Assembly: GCA_044433115.1 (NCBI GenBank)
Contig: JAWXTY010000004.1
Coordinates: 1 to 64,000, forward strand
Direction: 5' to 3'
Source of the DNA: CAKUIA01 sp044433115
GTDB lineage: Bacteria > Verrucomicrobiota > Verrucomicrobiia > Opitutales > Intestinicryptomonadaceae
DNA: 64,000 bases
In this document: positions 1-6,838 of the stretch, one piece after another
Layout of the letters: every line of letters starts with the position of its first letter
Position numbering within the stretch: the stretch's first letter is position 1
Notes under the pieces: model-generated
Database searches by the model: none
What the model saw: only the letters and a program-made list of their open reading frames with translations
What the model was told of the DNA's origin: nothing
Translations under genes and position numbers: made by a program

Positions 1-1
1 A

Positions 2-757
2 GCCTTGCAAGAAAATTCTTACTTAGGCAGTTCAGGTAATACTATCTACGTGCCAAGTACTTTGCTAGATGACTACAAGCAAGCCACTTATTTTAGCGAT
101 TGGGCTGAACAAATTGTAGGCTTAGATGAAGATGGAAATATTGTAGAACCTGAAGTAGAAGTTGCCAACCCTGAGCTTTATCTAGTATACAACACCTCAA
201 GCTCTTCTAATACGACAATAGAGTTTAGCACAACTTCTGCAATGGAAACGTGGCTTGCAACTAATAGAAACAACTTGACAGGCTCACTTAAAGCAGTTCG
301 TAAAAATGTAGATGATAACTATACCGATTATAGTTACTTCTTCCCTCTATATACAGATGATTGGGAAGCTAGTATAACTAGCCTAGATTTATCTGAGTTC
401 TACACAGATGGAGCGACTTCTATGGAAGGTATGTTTACAGAAGCTTATGGGCTAACTAGCCTAGACTTATCTACTTTTGATATGTCCCAAGTTGCAAATA
501 TTAACTACTTCTTGGCAGGCACATCGCTAACTACGCTCAATTTATCTAATATAGATACTTCGAGCATAACAACCTGCGAAGCTGCTTTTAGCTCGGCTAA
601 TATAGGTACAGTATATTGGGCTACAAACAAAACTAGCGTTCAAACTATAACAGACGTACCTCTTGCCCCTACTATATATGTACCATCTAACTTAGTGTCA
701 GCATATAAAAGCGATAGTAACTTCTCTCAAGTGGCTAGTAGCATTATAGGAATATAA
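2..757 (+). CDS. BspA-like leucine-rich surface protein, 3' part
   Basis: The reading frame is open to the left edge, so the 5' end is missing. What remains (about 250 residues) holds a tyrosine-rich segment ending in a YVPS...DYK...W...I pattern at both about residue 18 and the very C-terminus (YVPSNLVSAYK), and between them repeats such as TSLDLSTFDMS and TTLNLSNIDTS. Those repeats match the BspA/DUF285-type leucine-rich repeats known from surface-exposed or secreted bacterial proteins, where they mediate binding. There is no C-terminal anchor or sorting signal; the protein simply ends ...SSIIGI. Function beyond probable adhesion is inference. It is followed by a heptamer repeat and a small hypothetical gene in the same direction. 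Confidence 0.7.
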   Translation, partial: ALQENSYLGSSGNTIYVPSTLLDDYKQATYFSDWAEQIVGLDEDGNIVEPEVEVANPELYLVYNTSSSSNTTIEFSTTSAMETWLATNRNNLTGSLKAVRKNVDDNYTDYSYFFPLYTDDWEASITSLDLSEFYTDGATSMEGMFTEAYGLTSLDLSTFDMSQVANINYFLAGTSLTTLNLSNIDTSSITTCEAAFSSANIGTVYWATNKTSVQTITDVPLAPTIYVPSNLVSAYKSDSNFSQVASSIIGI

Positions 758-760
758 ATA

Positions 761-775
761 GTGGACAGTGGACAG
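761..775. repeat. Heptamer repeat array, two units of GTGGACA
   Basis: Two exact GTGGACA units plus one base, just after the stop codon of the BspA-like gene. This is one of four period-7 arrays of the same consensus in the window (others at 1257, 1444 and 52814). Confidence 0.8.
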
Positions 776-815
776 CGAGTATTAAGAAAATTTTAAAGAA
801 AGGGAATTACACATT

Positions 816-1295
816 ATGAATTATTATACATTAGAAGAAACTCGAAAGATTATCGCAAATTGGGACGCTTGGGGCTTTTGGGTATCGAAAGAACTCGAAG
901 AGTTTAGGGCTTCAATGAGCGAAGATGACTTTATAGCCTTTTGCCAAAGTCAATTCAATGGAACTGGGGCTGACTCTATGAGCGACTCTCAGCGTAAAAT
1001 TCTATCCTTTATGCTAAAGCTAAGAGAGACAGTAGGAATGCACGACTTAGACTACTATTTAAGCGATGGAACGCTACGTGGCTGGAAGTGGGCTGATACT
1101 CGCTTCTACGAAAATGGAAGAATTGAAATAAGGGCTAGATGGAAAGTCTACAATCCTTATCGCTACCTAATGTTTGTAAAACTAAGGATAGCTAAATACC
1201 TCTTAGATAAAGCTGGAGCGACTGCCTATAAATCTGCTTACGAAAGGTTCGCTTCAGTGGACAGTGGACAGTGGACAGTGGACAATGAAGAGTAA
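816..1295 (+). CDS. Small hypothetical protein, possibly phage-derived
   Basis: A 159-residue soluble protein without a signal peptide. The start is supported by AAAGGGAATT about 10 bases upstream. The middle carries an HDLDYYLSDGT segment followed by a W-K-W-A-D-x-R-F stretch; I recall a similar HDxDY motif followed by a basic/aromatic helix in small unannotated phage-associated proteins, but this is a weak resemblance and no function is claimed. The last dozen residues (SVDSGQWTVDNEE) are not ordinary protein sequence: they are the translation of four GTGGACA heptamers, so a repeat array has supplied the C-terminus. It sits between a surface-protein gene and a lipoprotein gene in the same orientation. 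Confidence 0.55.
   Translation: MNYYTLEETRKIIANWDAWGFWVSKELEEFRASMSEDDFIAFCQSQFNGTGADSMSDSQRKILSFMLKLRETVGMHDLDYYLSDGTLRGWKWADTRFYENGRIEIRARWKVYNPYRYLMFVKLRIAKYLLDKAGATAYKSAYERFASVDSGQWTVDNEE
1257..1284. repeat. Heptamer repeat array, four exact GTGGACA units
   Basis: Units at 1257, 1264, 1271 and 1278, perfectly in phase with period 7. The array lies inside the 3' end of the preceding gene and encodes its C-terminus; since 7 is not a multiple of 3 each unit is read in a different frame. Confidence 0.9.
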
Positions 1296-1394
1296 AAATT
1301 AAAATTTTTAAAGAAAAATATATGTATAAAAAATCAAACGAAAGAGAGTGGTAGCTCTCAATAAATCCTCAACAACAAAAGGAAAAACAAAAAT

Positions 1395-1910
1395 ATGAAA
1401 CAACAAAACCCAAAAACTCAAAAGCGAAGCTTTTTGTCTTCACTGTCAATTGTCAACTGTCAATTGTCAACTGTCAATTGTTCACTGTTCACTGCAATAG
1501 CTTTGCTATTGTCTGCTTGTGGCACAACTAATATAACAACCACAACCAAGTATGATGAGTCTGGCAATGTAAGTGAAACTATCATAACAGAAAGCGATGT
1601 CTCAGACTTAAGTGCTTATATCAACGCAGGCGATGGCAATGTTACATCTCTTAATGGCGACATTACTAAGTTTAAATTAGGCTATGGCGATATAGGCTTA
1701 TCTTGGTTTTCTATAAGTGGAGGCAGACAAAAAGCCCCAGTAAACAGCGACTCAAACTCAGCCGAAGCACTCGAGAAAATTGCCGAAGTTGTAAAGTCCA
1801 CAAAGACTTCTATTGCAACTGAAAGTCTTGGCATAAATGCAGAAGCTACTGGAACAACTGAAGAACTTGCAGAACTTAGCCAAGAAACGGAGGACACAAT
1901 GACAGAATAA
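1395..1910 (+). CDS. Putative lipoprotein with a repeat-encoded signal peptide
   Basis: 171 residues with a type II signal sequence: a basic N-terminus (KTQKR), a hydrophobic stretch and the lipobox LLSAC at about residues 38-42, giving a mature lipoprotein starting at Cys. The start ATG follows an AAAGGAAAAA sequence. Residues about 17-33 are encoded by seven degenerate TGTCAAY/TGTTCAC heptamers at 1444-1492, so the n/h-region of the signal peptide is made from a DNA repeat. The mature part is Thr/Ser/Glu-rich and acidic at the C-terminus, with no domain I recognise. Its position after a small phage-like gene could suggest a prophage or integrative-element remnant, which is inference only. 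Confidence 0.6.
   Translation: MKQQNPKTQKRSFLSSLSIVNCQLSTVNCSLFTAIALLLSACGTTNITTTTKYDESGNVSETIITESDVSDLSAYINAGDGNVTSLNGDITKFKLGYGDIGLSWFSISGGRQKAPVNSDSNSAEALEKIAEVVKSTKTSIATESLGINAEATGTTEELAELSQETEDTMTE
1444..1492. repeat. Heptamer repeat array, seven TGTCAAY/TGTTCAC units
   Basis: Units TGTCAAT, TGTCAAC, TGTCAAT, TGTCAAC, TGTCAAT, TGTTCAC, TGTTCAC in exact period 7. The reverse complement consensus is GTKRACA, so this is the same family as the GTGGACA arrays but in inverted orientation and more diverged. It lies within the signal-peptide codons of the lipoprotein gene. Confidence 0.9.
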
Positions 1911-1946
1911 AAAAAGTAGAATTCTTGATGTTTTCCATTCGGGGGC

Positions 1947-1972
1947 TTCTAAAAATTGGCAATTAGCTATTT
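1947..1972. mobile_element. Solitary end fragment of the 183-bp TIR element
   Basis: TTCTAAAAATT followed by GGCAATTAGCTATTT matches the first 26 bases inside the left end of the elements at 33495 and 37809 with few changes. It is enclosed by GGGGCTTC (1942-1949) and GAAGCCCC (1974-1981), which form a hairpin around it downstream of the lipoprotein gene. Confidence 0.55.
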
Positions 1973-1995
1973 GGAAGCCCCAAGCCCATAACTGA

Positions 1996-2025
1996 AGAGA
2001 GCAAGCTTCCCCAAGCTTGCTCTCT
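1996..2025. terminator. Strong hairpin, possible terminator
   Basis: AGAGAGCAAGCTT and its exact complement form a 13-bp stem with a CCCC loop. No clean T-run follows, so it may be a terminator or an RNA-stabilising hairpin for the upstream genes. A 62-codon frame at 2017 overlaps it and looks non-coding. Confidence 0.5.
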
Positions 2026-2179
2026 ATGTTTATTCTCTACTTTACTTTTATTACCCCATCTCCTTTCGGAGAAAGTTTATTAAATATGTTTTATATAATT
2101 GATTATAATTTTTGCAATGTCAACAAAAAAAATAAAAAAAATTTTAACTTTACATGTTTTTTTTATAAAGTAGACTTTA

Positions 2180-2436
2180 GGGTAATTCTAAAAATTAGCA
2201 GTTGATTATTTTTGAATTTATTTTCAGGACAATTATTTTATGTTTTTGAGGATAATAACAGCGTTATTTGACAAAAAACAGAGAAAATTGAACAANNNNN
2301 NNNNNNNNNNNNNNNNNNNNNNNNNNNNNNNNNNNNNNNNNNNNNNNNNNNNNNNNNNNNNNNNNNNNNNNNNNNNNNNNNNNNNNNNNNNNNNNGAACA
2401 ACTGTTTATTTGAAAAACTAATTTTTAGAACTACCC
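2180..2436. mobile_element. MITE-like element A, interrupted by an assembly gap
   Basis: Left end GGGTAATTCTAAAAATTAG and right end CTAATTTTTAGAACTACCC are near-perfect inverted repeats. The left internal part (ATTTATGTTTTTGAGGATAATAA..., CAAAAAACAGAGAAAATT) aligns with elements B (33495) and C (37809). The middle is hidden by the N run at 2296-2395. The flanks are TA on the left and TT on the right. The right end lies only 26 bp before the ATG of the sulfatase at 2463, so it may influence that gene's promoter. Confidence 0.75.
2296..2395. other. Assembly gap (100 N)
   Basis: Exactly 100 N, the standard placeholder length, inside a dispersed repeat. The sequences on both sides share GAACAA, so the contigs may really overlap by a few bases, although six bases is weak evidence. 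Confidence 0.95.
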
Positions 2437-2462
2437 TTTACACTTGAAAAAATATAAACAAT

Positions 2463-3962
2463 ATGATGAAAAAATTATACACTCTAATAATCACGCTTGC
2501 AGCTACTTTATGCTTACAAGCTCAAGACAAAAAACCTAATATTCTGTTAATTATATCAGACGACTTTAGCCCAAAAGTATTCGAAACTAATAAAGACAGA
2601 CCTCAAAGACAGGCAAAAACTCCTAATTTAGACGCTTTTGCAGCTCAATCTACAGTTTTCGAAAACACTCATATTATGGGTTCTTGGACTGGTGCTGTAT
2701 GTATGGCAAGTCGTACTGCACTAAATACTGGCTATTCTATCTGGAAGGCAAATAGCACTGGCAAAAATGGCAATGAAGGTATCAAAAAAATTCTTGCAGA
2801 TGAAGAGTCTTGGTCTCAGCTAATGAAAAAGGCTGGCTACTTTACATATATGACAGGCAAGTGGCACGTATCTGGAATGAGTGTACCTAAGATTTTTGAT
2901 AAGTCTAAGGACGTTTTTGGTGGTATGTTTGGCGGCACTCCTAAATATGGCTATAATAGACCTATAGAAGGACAAGTTGACCAATGGGATCCATCTGACC
3001 CAAGTTTAGGTGGTTTTTGGCAAAAGAAACAAGATGGCAAGCACGCAACTGAAATCACTGCAGACAATGCTATAGACTTTTTAAGCACATATAAGGAAGA
3101 AAAGGAAAAGCCTTTCTTTGCATACGTAGCATTCAACGCTCCTCACGACCCAAGACAAGCTCCTAAGGAATATTTAGATATGTACGACTTAGAAGGCATT
3201 CAAGTTCCTGCTAATCATATGCAAGAAAACCCTAATGCAGTTGCCTCTGGCATAAGAACTATTAGAGACGAAAACCTTGCATCTTATCCACGTACTGATT
3301 TTGTTGTAAAGACACATATGAAAGAGTACTTTGCTATAATTACTCACCTAGACCACCATATTGGCAGAGTGTTAAAGGCTTTAGATGACGCTAAATTTAA
3401 TAGAGAAACTATAGTAATCTTCACAGCTGACCACGGCTTAGCCATGGGCGAACATGGCTATTTGGGCAAGCAAAATATGTATGAGGCTTCAAATAGAACT
3501 CCTCTATTTATCAGAGGTGGCACATTCAAAGCTGGCACAAAGATTAAGACTCCTATCTATATGCAAGACATTATGCCAACAACTCTTGAAATCGCTGGAG
3601 CTGAAAAGCCTGCTATGGTAGACTACAAGAGCTTAATTGCTCTATCTAAGAACCCTAAGCTAGAGCAATACGACAGCATTTATGCAGCTTATATTGAATT
3701 ACAAAAGCTAATTATCAAAGATGGCTTTAAGCTAATTCACTACACTCAAAATGGTGCATATTTGCTATTTGACTTGAATAACGACCCTGAAGAACTTCAC
3801 GATTTAATCAACGACGCTAAGTATGCTAAGAAGATTGAAGAATTAAAGGCACTACTCGCTGAAAAGGAAGCTTATTATAAATCTTTGGCTATAGATGGTC
3901 AAATAGTAAGTGGTAGCGAAACAAAGGGTAAGACAGCTAAGAAAACAAAGAAAGCTGAATAA
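2463..3962 (+). CDS. Secreted sulfatase (C-x-A-x-R type)
   Basis: 499 residues beginning with a Sec signal peptide (cleavage near LQAQ, residue 21). The alkaline-phosphatase-fold sulfatase core is clear: N-terminal metal ligands in ISDDF (Asp33/Asp34), the modification motif CMASR with Cys80 as the predicted formylglycine, TGKWH, a TADHGLAMGEHG metal/substrate block and a C-terminal ELHDLINDA segment. The motif has Ala rather than Pro at the third position, as in the array at 22985-29592. The region after the fold ends in a Lys-rich tail (KGKTAKKTKK). Substrate cannot be read from sequence; sulfated glycan esters are the family expectation. Monocistronic: a MITE end lies upstream and a strong terminator follows. 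Confidence 0.9.
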   Translation: MMKKLYTLIITLAATLCLQAQDKKPNILLIISDDFSPKVFETNKDRPQRQAKTPNLDAFAAQSTVFENTHIMGSWTGAVCMASRTALNTGYSIWKANSTGKNGNEGIKKILADEESWSQLMKKAGYFTYMTGKWHVSGMSVPKIFDKSKDVFGGMFGGTPKYGYNRPIEGQVDQWDPSDPSLGGFWQKKQDGKHATEITADNAIDFLSTYKEEKEKPFFAYVAFNAPHDPRQAPKEYLDMYDLEGIQVPANHMQENPNAVASGIRTIRDENLASYPRTDFVVKTHMKEYFAIITHLDHHIGRVLKALDDAKFNRETIVIFTADHGLAMGEHGYLGKQNMYEASNRTPLFIRGGTFKAGTKIKTPIYMQDIMPTTLEIAGAEKPAMVDYKSLIALSKNPKLEQYDSIYAAYIELQKLIIKDGFKLIHYTQNGAYLLFDLNNDPEELHDLINDAKYAKKIEELKALLAEKEAYYKSLAIDGQIVSGSETKGKTAKKTKKAE

Positions 3963-3981
3963 AGACTCTTAAGTGAATTAA

Positions 3982-4020
3982 AAAAAGCCAAGTTTAGAAA
4001 TGCTAGACTTGGCTTTTTTG
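3982..4020 (+). terminator. Rho-independent terminator
   Basis: AAAAAAGCCAAGT pairs with ACTTGGCTTTTTT immediately after the sulfatase; A- and T-tracts on both sides. Confidence 0.85.
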
Positions 4021-4110
4021 TGGATATTTTCAAAAAAAATCAAATAAAAAGAAAAAAGTGCTTTACAAATTTTGAGAAATCTATTTGATAATGTCTTTTA
4101 TTTAATACAA

Positions 4111-4302
4111 ATGCAAAAAACAAAGAAATCAATAGTAAAACGCTTCAAACTTACTGCTTCAGGCAAGCTAATGCGTAGGAAACCTGGTAAAAGACACTTA
4201 TTAAGAGCTAAGTCTACAAAGCAAAGACGCTCTATGAGTCAAGACCAAAAGGTTGCCGAAGGACACGCAGCAAACCTAAAGAAGGCAATGCCTTTTGCAT
4301 AA
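4111..4302 (+). CDS. rpmI: 50S ribosomal protein L35
   Basis: 63 residues, starting MQKTKKSIVKRFKLTASGK, the typical L35 N-terminus, with RRKPGKRHLL and a basic C-terminal half. The frame extends upstream to a TTG at 4072, but the extra 13 residues are hydrophobic and absent from the family, so the ATG at 4111 is chosen. No clear Shine-Dalgarno precedes it. L35 is a small large-subunit protein; rplT follows 87 bp downstream, the usual pairing. The gene infC, which often precedes this pair, is not here; a sulfatase and its terminator are. Confidence 0.93.
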   Translation: MQKTKKSIVKRFKLTASGKLMRRKPGKRHLLRAKSTKQRRSMSQDQKVAEGHAANLKKAMPFA

Positions 4303-4389
4303 GCCTATAAGAACTGAAGAAAAATTATAACTGGCTAAAGGGGTGTTTCAGGCGACCCTAAAGCAATAAATTAATGGAGATAATATAAC

Positions 4390-4749
4390 ATGCCAAAAGT
4401 AACAAACGCAGTTTATACCCGTAAACGTAGGAAGAGAGTTTTAAAGCAAGCTCGTGGGTATTTCGGCAATAAATCACGTCTATATCGCTATGCGAAAGAC
4501 GCCGTACAACACGCAGGTAAGTATGCTTACAGAGACCGTCGTGTAAAGCGTCGTGAATTCCGTAGATTGTGGATAGTACGTATCAACTCAGTATGCAGAG
4601 CAGCTGGTTTCAAATACAGCCAATTCATCTGTGCATTAAAAACATTAGAAATCGAATTAGATAGAAAGCAATTAGCAGAAATGGCAATCCATGACGAAGC
4701 AGCTTTCAATGTTTTAGTTGAGAAGGCAAAAGCAGTAATCACTGCATAA
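4390..4749 (+). CDS. rplT: 50S ribosomal protein L20
   Basis: 119 residues, full length for L20. The protein shows the RxKRRKRVLKQARGYFG N-terminal extension that threads into 23S rRNA, AYRDRRVKRREFRRLWIVRINSVCR in the centre and ICALKTLEIELDRKQLAEMA near the end. It acts in early assembly of the large subunit. It is preceded by TAATGGAGATAATATAACATG, with GGAG at a usable distance. Cotranscribed with rpmI; a clean terminator follows at 4771. Confidence 0.97.
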   Translation: MPKVTNAVYTRKRRKRVLKQARGYFGNKSRLYRYAKDAVQHAGKYAYRDRRVKRREFRRLWIVRINSVCRAAGFKYSQFICALKTLEIELDRKQLAEMAIHDEAAFNVLVEKAKAVITA

Positions 4750-4770
4750 TACACTTTTACAAAAAGATAA

Positions 4771-4803
4771 AGACTAATAGTTAAATCTATTAGTCTTTTT
4801 TTA
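4771..4803 (+). terminator. Rho-independent terminator after rplT
   Basis: AGACTAATAG and CTATTAGTCT form a perfect 10-bp stem with a TTAAAT loop, followed by seven T. Confidence 0.93.
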
Positions 4804-5015
4804 TGCCCAATTCAAAACAAGCTCAATTCTTTAGTCTCTTCTAAATCATCTATCTTATATAAAGCTCAAACTAAACCCCCTACCCTCAATCCTCTACACG
4901 CTCCATTCAACTCTCGTGCATAATCTTTAAGCAATAGACATTTGCGACGACTTTGACTGAAAGTCAATTAGAGCAACTTTAACCACTGATGTTAAATTTT
5001 TTAACATGTGCCACA

Positions 5016-5079
5016 GTTGATTTCTTAAGCACAATTTATAGAAACCACCTACATAAAAAATTGTGCTTAAGAAATCAAC
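5016..5079. repeat. Perfect 22-bp inverted repeat
   Basis: GTTGATTTCTTAAGCACAAT at the start of the left arm is exactly complemented in the right arm (5058-5079), with a 20-base loop (5038-5057). The central palindrome CTTAAG lies inside each arm. It is not followed by a T-run and so is not an ordinary terminator. Confidence 0.85.
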
Positions 5080-5303
5080 ACTGCTTTGCTTTATACAGCA
5101 AAGCCCACACTGCAACAGGGACACAAAAACGCCAACAAAAAAAATAAACAAACAAGTAAAACCCTACAGCTACAACAGCGAGCAACACAACAATGGTATC
5201 AAGTACCTCACTTGCTCGGGGGTGCAGGGGGCTAAGCAAGCCACCTGCCTCAGGGTCTAAGGGGCTGACAGCCCCTTGCCTAAAATCTCTATCTTAGAAC
5301 AAT

Positions 5304-5334
5304 AAAAAAAGAGCATTGGGGTATGCTCTTTTTT
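5304..5334 (-). terminator. Terminator of the sulfatase at 5357-6784
   Basis: AAAAAAAGAGCAT and ATGCTCTTTTTT flank a TGGGGT loop. It is symmetric enough to act in both directions, and the minus-strand gene ends 23 bp away. Confidence 0.8.
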
Positions 5335-5356
5335 GTAAGATCTAAGATTTAAAGAT

Positions 5357-6784
5357 TTATTCTTTAGTTTTTTTAGAAGTTTTTTCTTTTTTGGTTTTTA
5401 GGTCGTGCCTTGAGCCTAAGCCGCCACCTGGTTTTGAGTTATCGTGGGTGATGTTTAGGGATTTGTAATATTCGAAAGCTTCAGCTAGGAGTTTTTCTAC
5501 GATTTCTGGGTGTTGAGAAGCTAGGTTATTTTCTTCAGCCCAATCGTGCTTGTAGTCATATAGCTCGATTTTAGATTTGTCGAAATTGGTGTAGAGCTTC
5601 CACTTAGTATTTTTAGCAGAGAGTCTTGGCCAATTATTGCCACTAGAGTTACCTTGCCAGTATTGGAGGATAGTTTTAGATCTATCGTATTTAGAGCCTT
5701 GAAGGGCTTTAGTTACAACTTCGCCATCTGGTTTGTAGCCTTCAGGGAGTTTTACGCCAGCGATGTCGCAAAAAGTTGGGAGCAAGTCTACGGCAGCTAT
5801 AACTGAGTCTTTATTGAGTTGACCAGCTGGGATATAATCAGGTAGGCGAACGATGAAAGGAACTTTAACGCCACCTTCGAATAGGCTACGTTTTTGACCT
5901 CTTAAGCCAGCAGTTACGCCAACAGACTGCCAAGTTTTTTCGTTTGCGTTAGACTCTGGACCATTATCTGAAGAGAATAGGACGAGGGTATTTTTGTCTA
6001 AGCCACTTTCTTTTAGGTATGCGAATAGCTTGCCTAATTGAGCGTCGGCACTAGTAATTACTGAGTAATATGATTGTTGAGGTTCAGCTACATCTTTGTA
6101 AGGTTCACGTTGTTCTGGAGTAGGTTCGATAGCTTGGTGGCTTTCGTGTATCCACAAGTTTACGAAGAACGGCGAAGTATCCTTATGCTTTTTGATGAAG
6201 TCTATAGTATACTTTACGCAATTTGTAGTGAAAGCAGAAGAGTGGTAGCCTTTGGGCCCGCCTGCTACAGCAGGACCACTGCCATTGAATACTCTAGTGT
6301 CGTCATAGCCATAATCCATAGGGACAAGAGCGACGTCGGCAGTCATAGTGTTAGATAAGTGCCATTTGCCATAGTGAGCTGTTTTGTAGCCAGCTTGTTG
6401 GAGGAGACGAGGGAGCATAACTACACTTGGGTCAAGGTAGTCTGGCATACCTCTAGCAGCGTTTAGCTCGTGTCCTGCAATATGCTCGTGCATACCGTGT
6501 CTTGAAGGGAAGTTACCTGTCATTACTGCTGTTCTTGAAGAAGAGCAAACAGGGCTACATACGTTAAATTGTTGAAATTCTGTACCTTCTGCAATCATTT
6601 TGTCGAGGTTAGGCGTTTTTAAGCCTTGGTGTCCGTGAGCAGACAAGTCGCCATAGCCCCAGTCGTCAGCGAAGATAAAGATTATGTTTAGCTTAGAGTT
6701 TGATAACTCCTTAAGTTTTGCAGCCTGAGCCGATAGCGAAAATACGCTTAAGCCAACTGCCAATATTGTTAGTAATTTTTTCAT
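5357..6784 (-). CDS. Secreted sulfatase with a CSSSR active-site motif
   Basis: 475 residues with a Sec signal peptide ending near SAQA. Family features: FADDWGYGD metal ligands (about 39-45), KTPNLDKM, HYGKWHLS, FFVNLWIHESHQ and SSDNGPES. The modification site reads C80-S-S-S-R, with Ser where Pro or Ala is usual, so its recognition by a maturase is the open question. The C-terminus has a GGGLGSRHD segment and a Lys-rich tail (KTKKEKTSKKTKE). It lies 54 bp downstream of another sulfatase on the same strand, so the two probably form an operon. Substrate unknown; sulfated carbohydrate is the family expectation. Confidence 0.88.
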   Translation of the reverse strand: MKKLLTILAVGLSVFSLSAQAAKLKELSNSKLNIIFIFADDWGYGDLSAHGHQGLKTPNLDKMIAEGTEFQQFNVCSPVCSSSRTAVMTGNFPSRHGMHEHIAGHELNAARGMPDYLDPSVVMLPRLLQQAGYKTAHYGKWHLSNTMTADVALVPMDYGYDDTRVFNGSGPAVAGGPKGYHSSAFTTNCVKYTIDFIKKHKDTSPFFVNLWIHESHQAIEPTPEQREPYKDVAEPQQSYYSVITSADAQLGKLFAYLKESGLDKNTLVLFSSDNGPESNANEKTWQSVGVTAGLRGQKRSLFEGGVKVPFIVRLPDYIPAGQLNKDSVIAAVDLLPTFCDIAGVKLPEGYKPDGEVVTKALQGSKYDRSKTILQYWQGNSSGNNWPRLSAKNTKWKLYTNFDKSKIELYDYKHDWAEENNLASQHPEIVEKLLAEAFEYYKSLNITHDNSKPGGGLGSRHDLKTKKEKTSKKTKE

Positions 6785-6838
6785 ATATTATACCTTTGTT
6801 TATTTTAAAATAGAAAGCAAGCTCTTTTGTCGCTAAAA

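Larger units (their letters stand above)
4804..5356. other. Gene-free stretch rich in hairpins
   Basis: About 550 bp between rplT and a convergent sulfatase. I see no credible gene; the open frames at 4927 and 5063 have no signal or start context. It holds a perfect 22-bp inverted repeat (5016-5037 with 5058-5079), a small hairpin GCTTTGCT...AGCAAAGC near 5083-5105, AAGGGGCT/AGCCCCTT at 5259-5276, and the terminator at 5304. Confidence 0.6.

Noticed and set aside
1444..1492. CRISPR-like array
   Set aside because: Units are 7 bp and contiguous with no spacers; no cas genes in the window.
2017..2205. 62-codon plus-strand frame
   Set aside because: Begins in a hairpin and runs into a mobile-element end; composition is that of AT-rich intergenic DNA.
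4927..5260. Overlapping frames on both strands in the gene-free region
   Set aside because: They lie over inverted repeats; no RBS and no family likeness.
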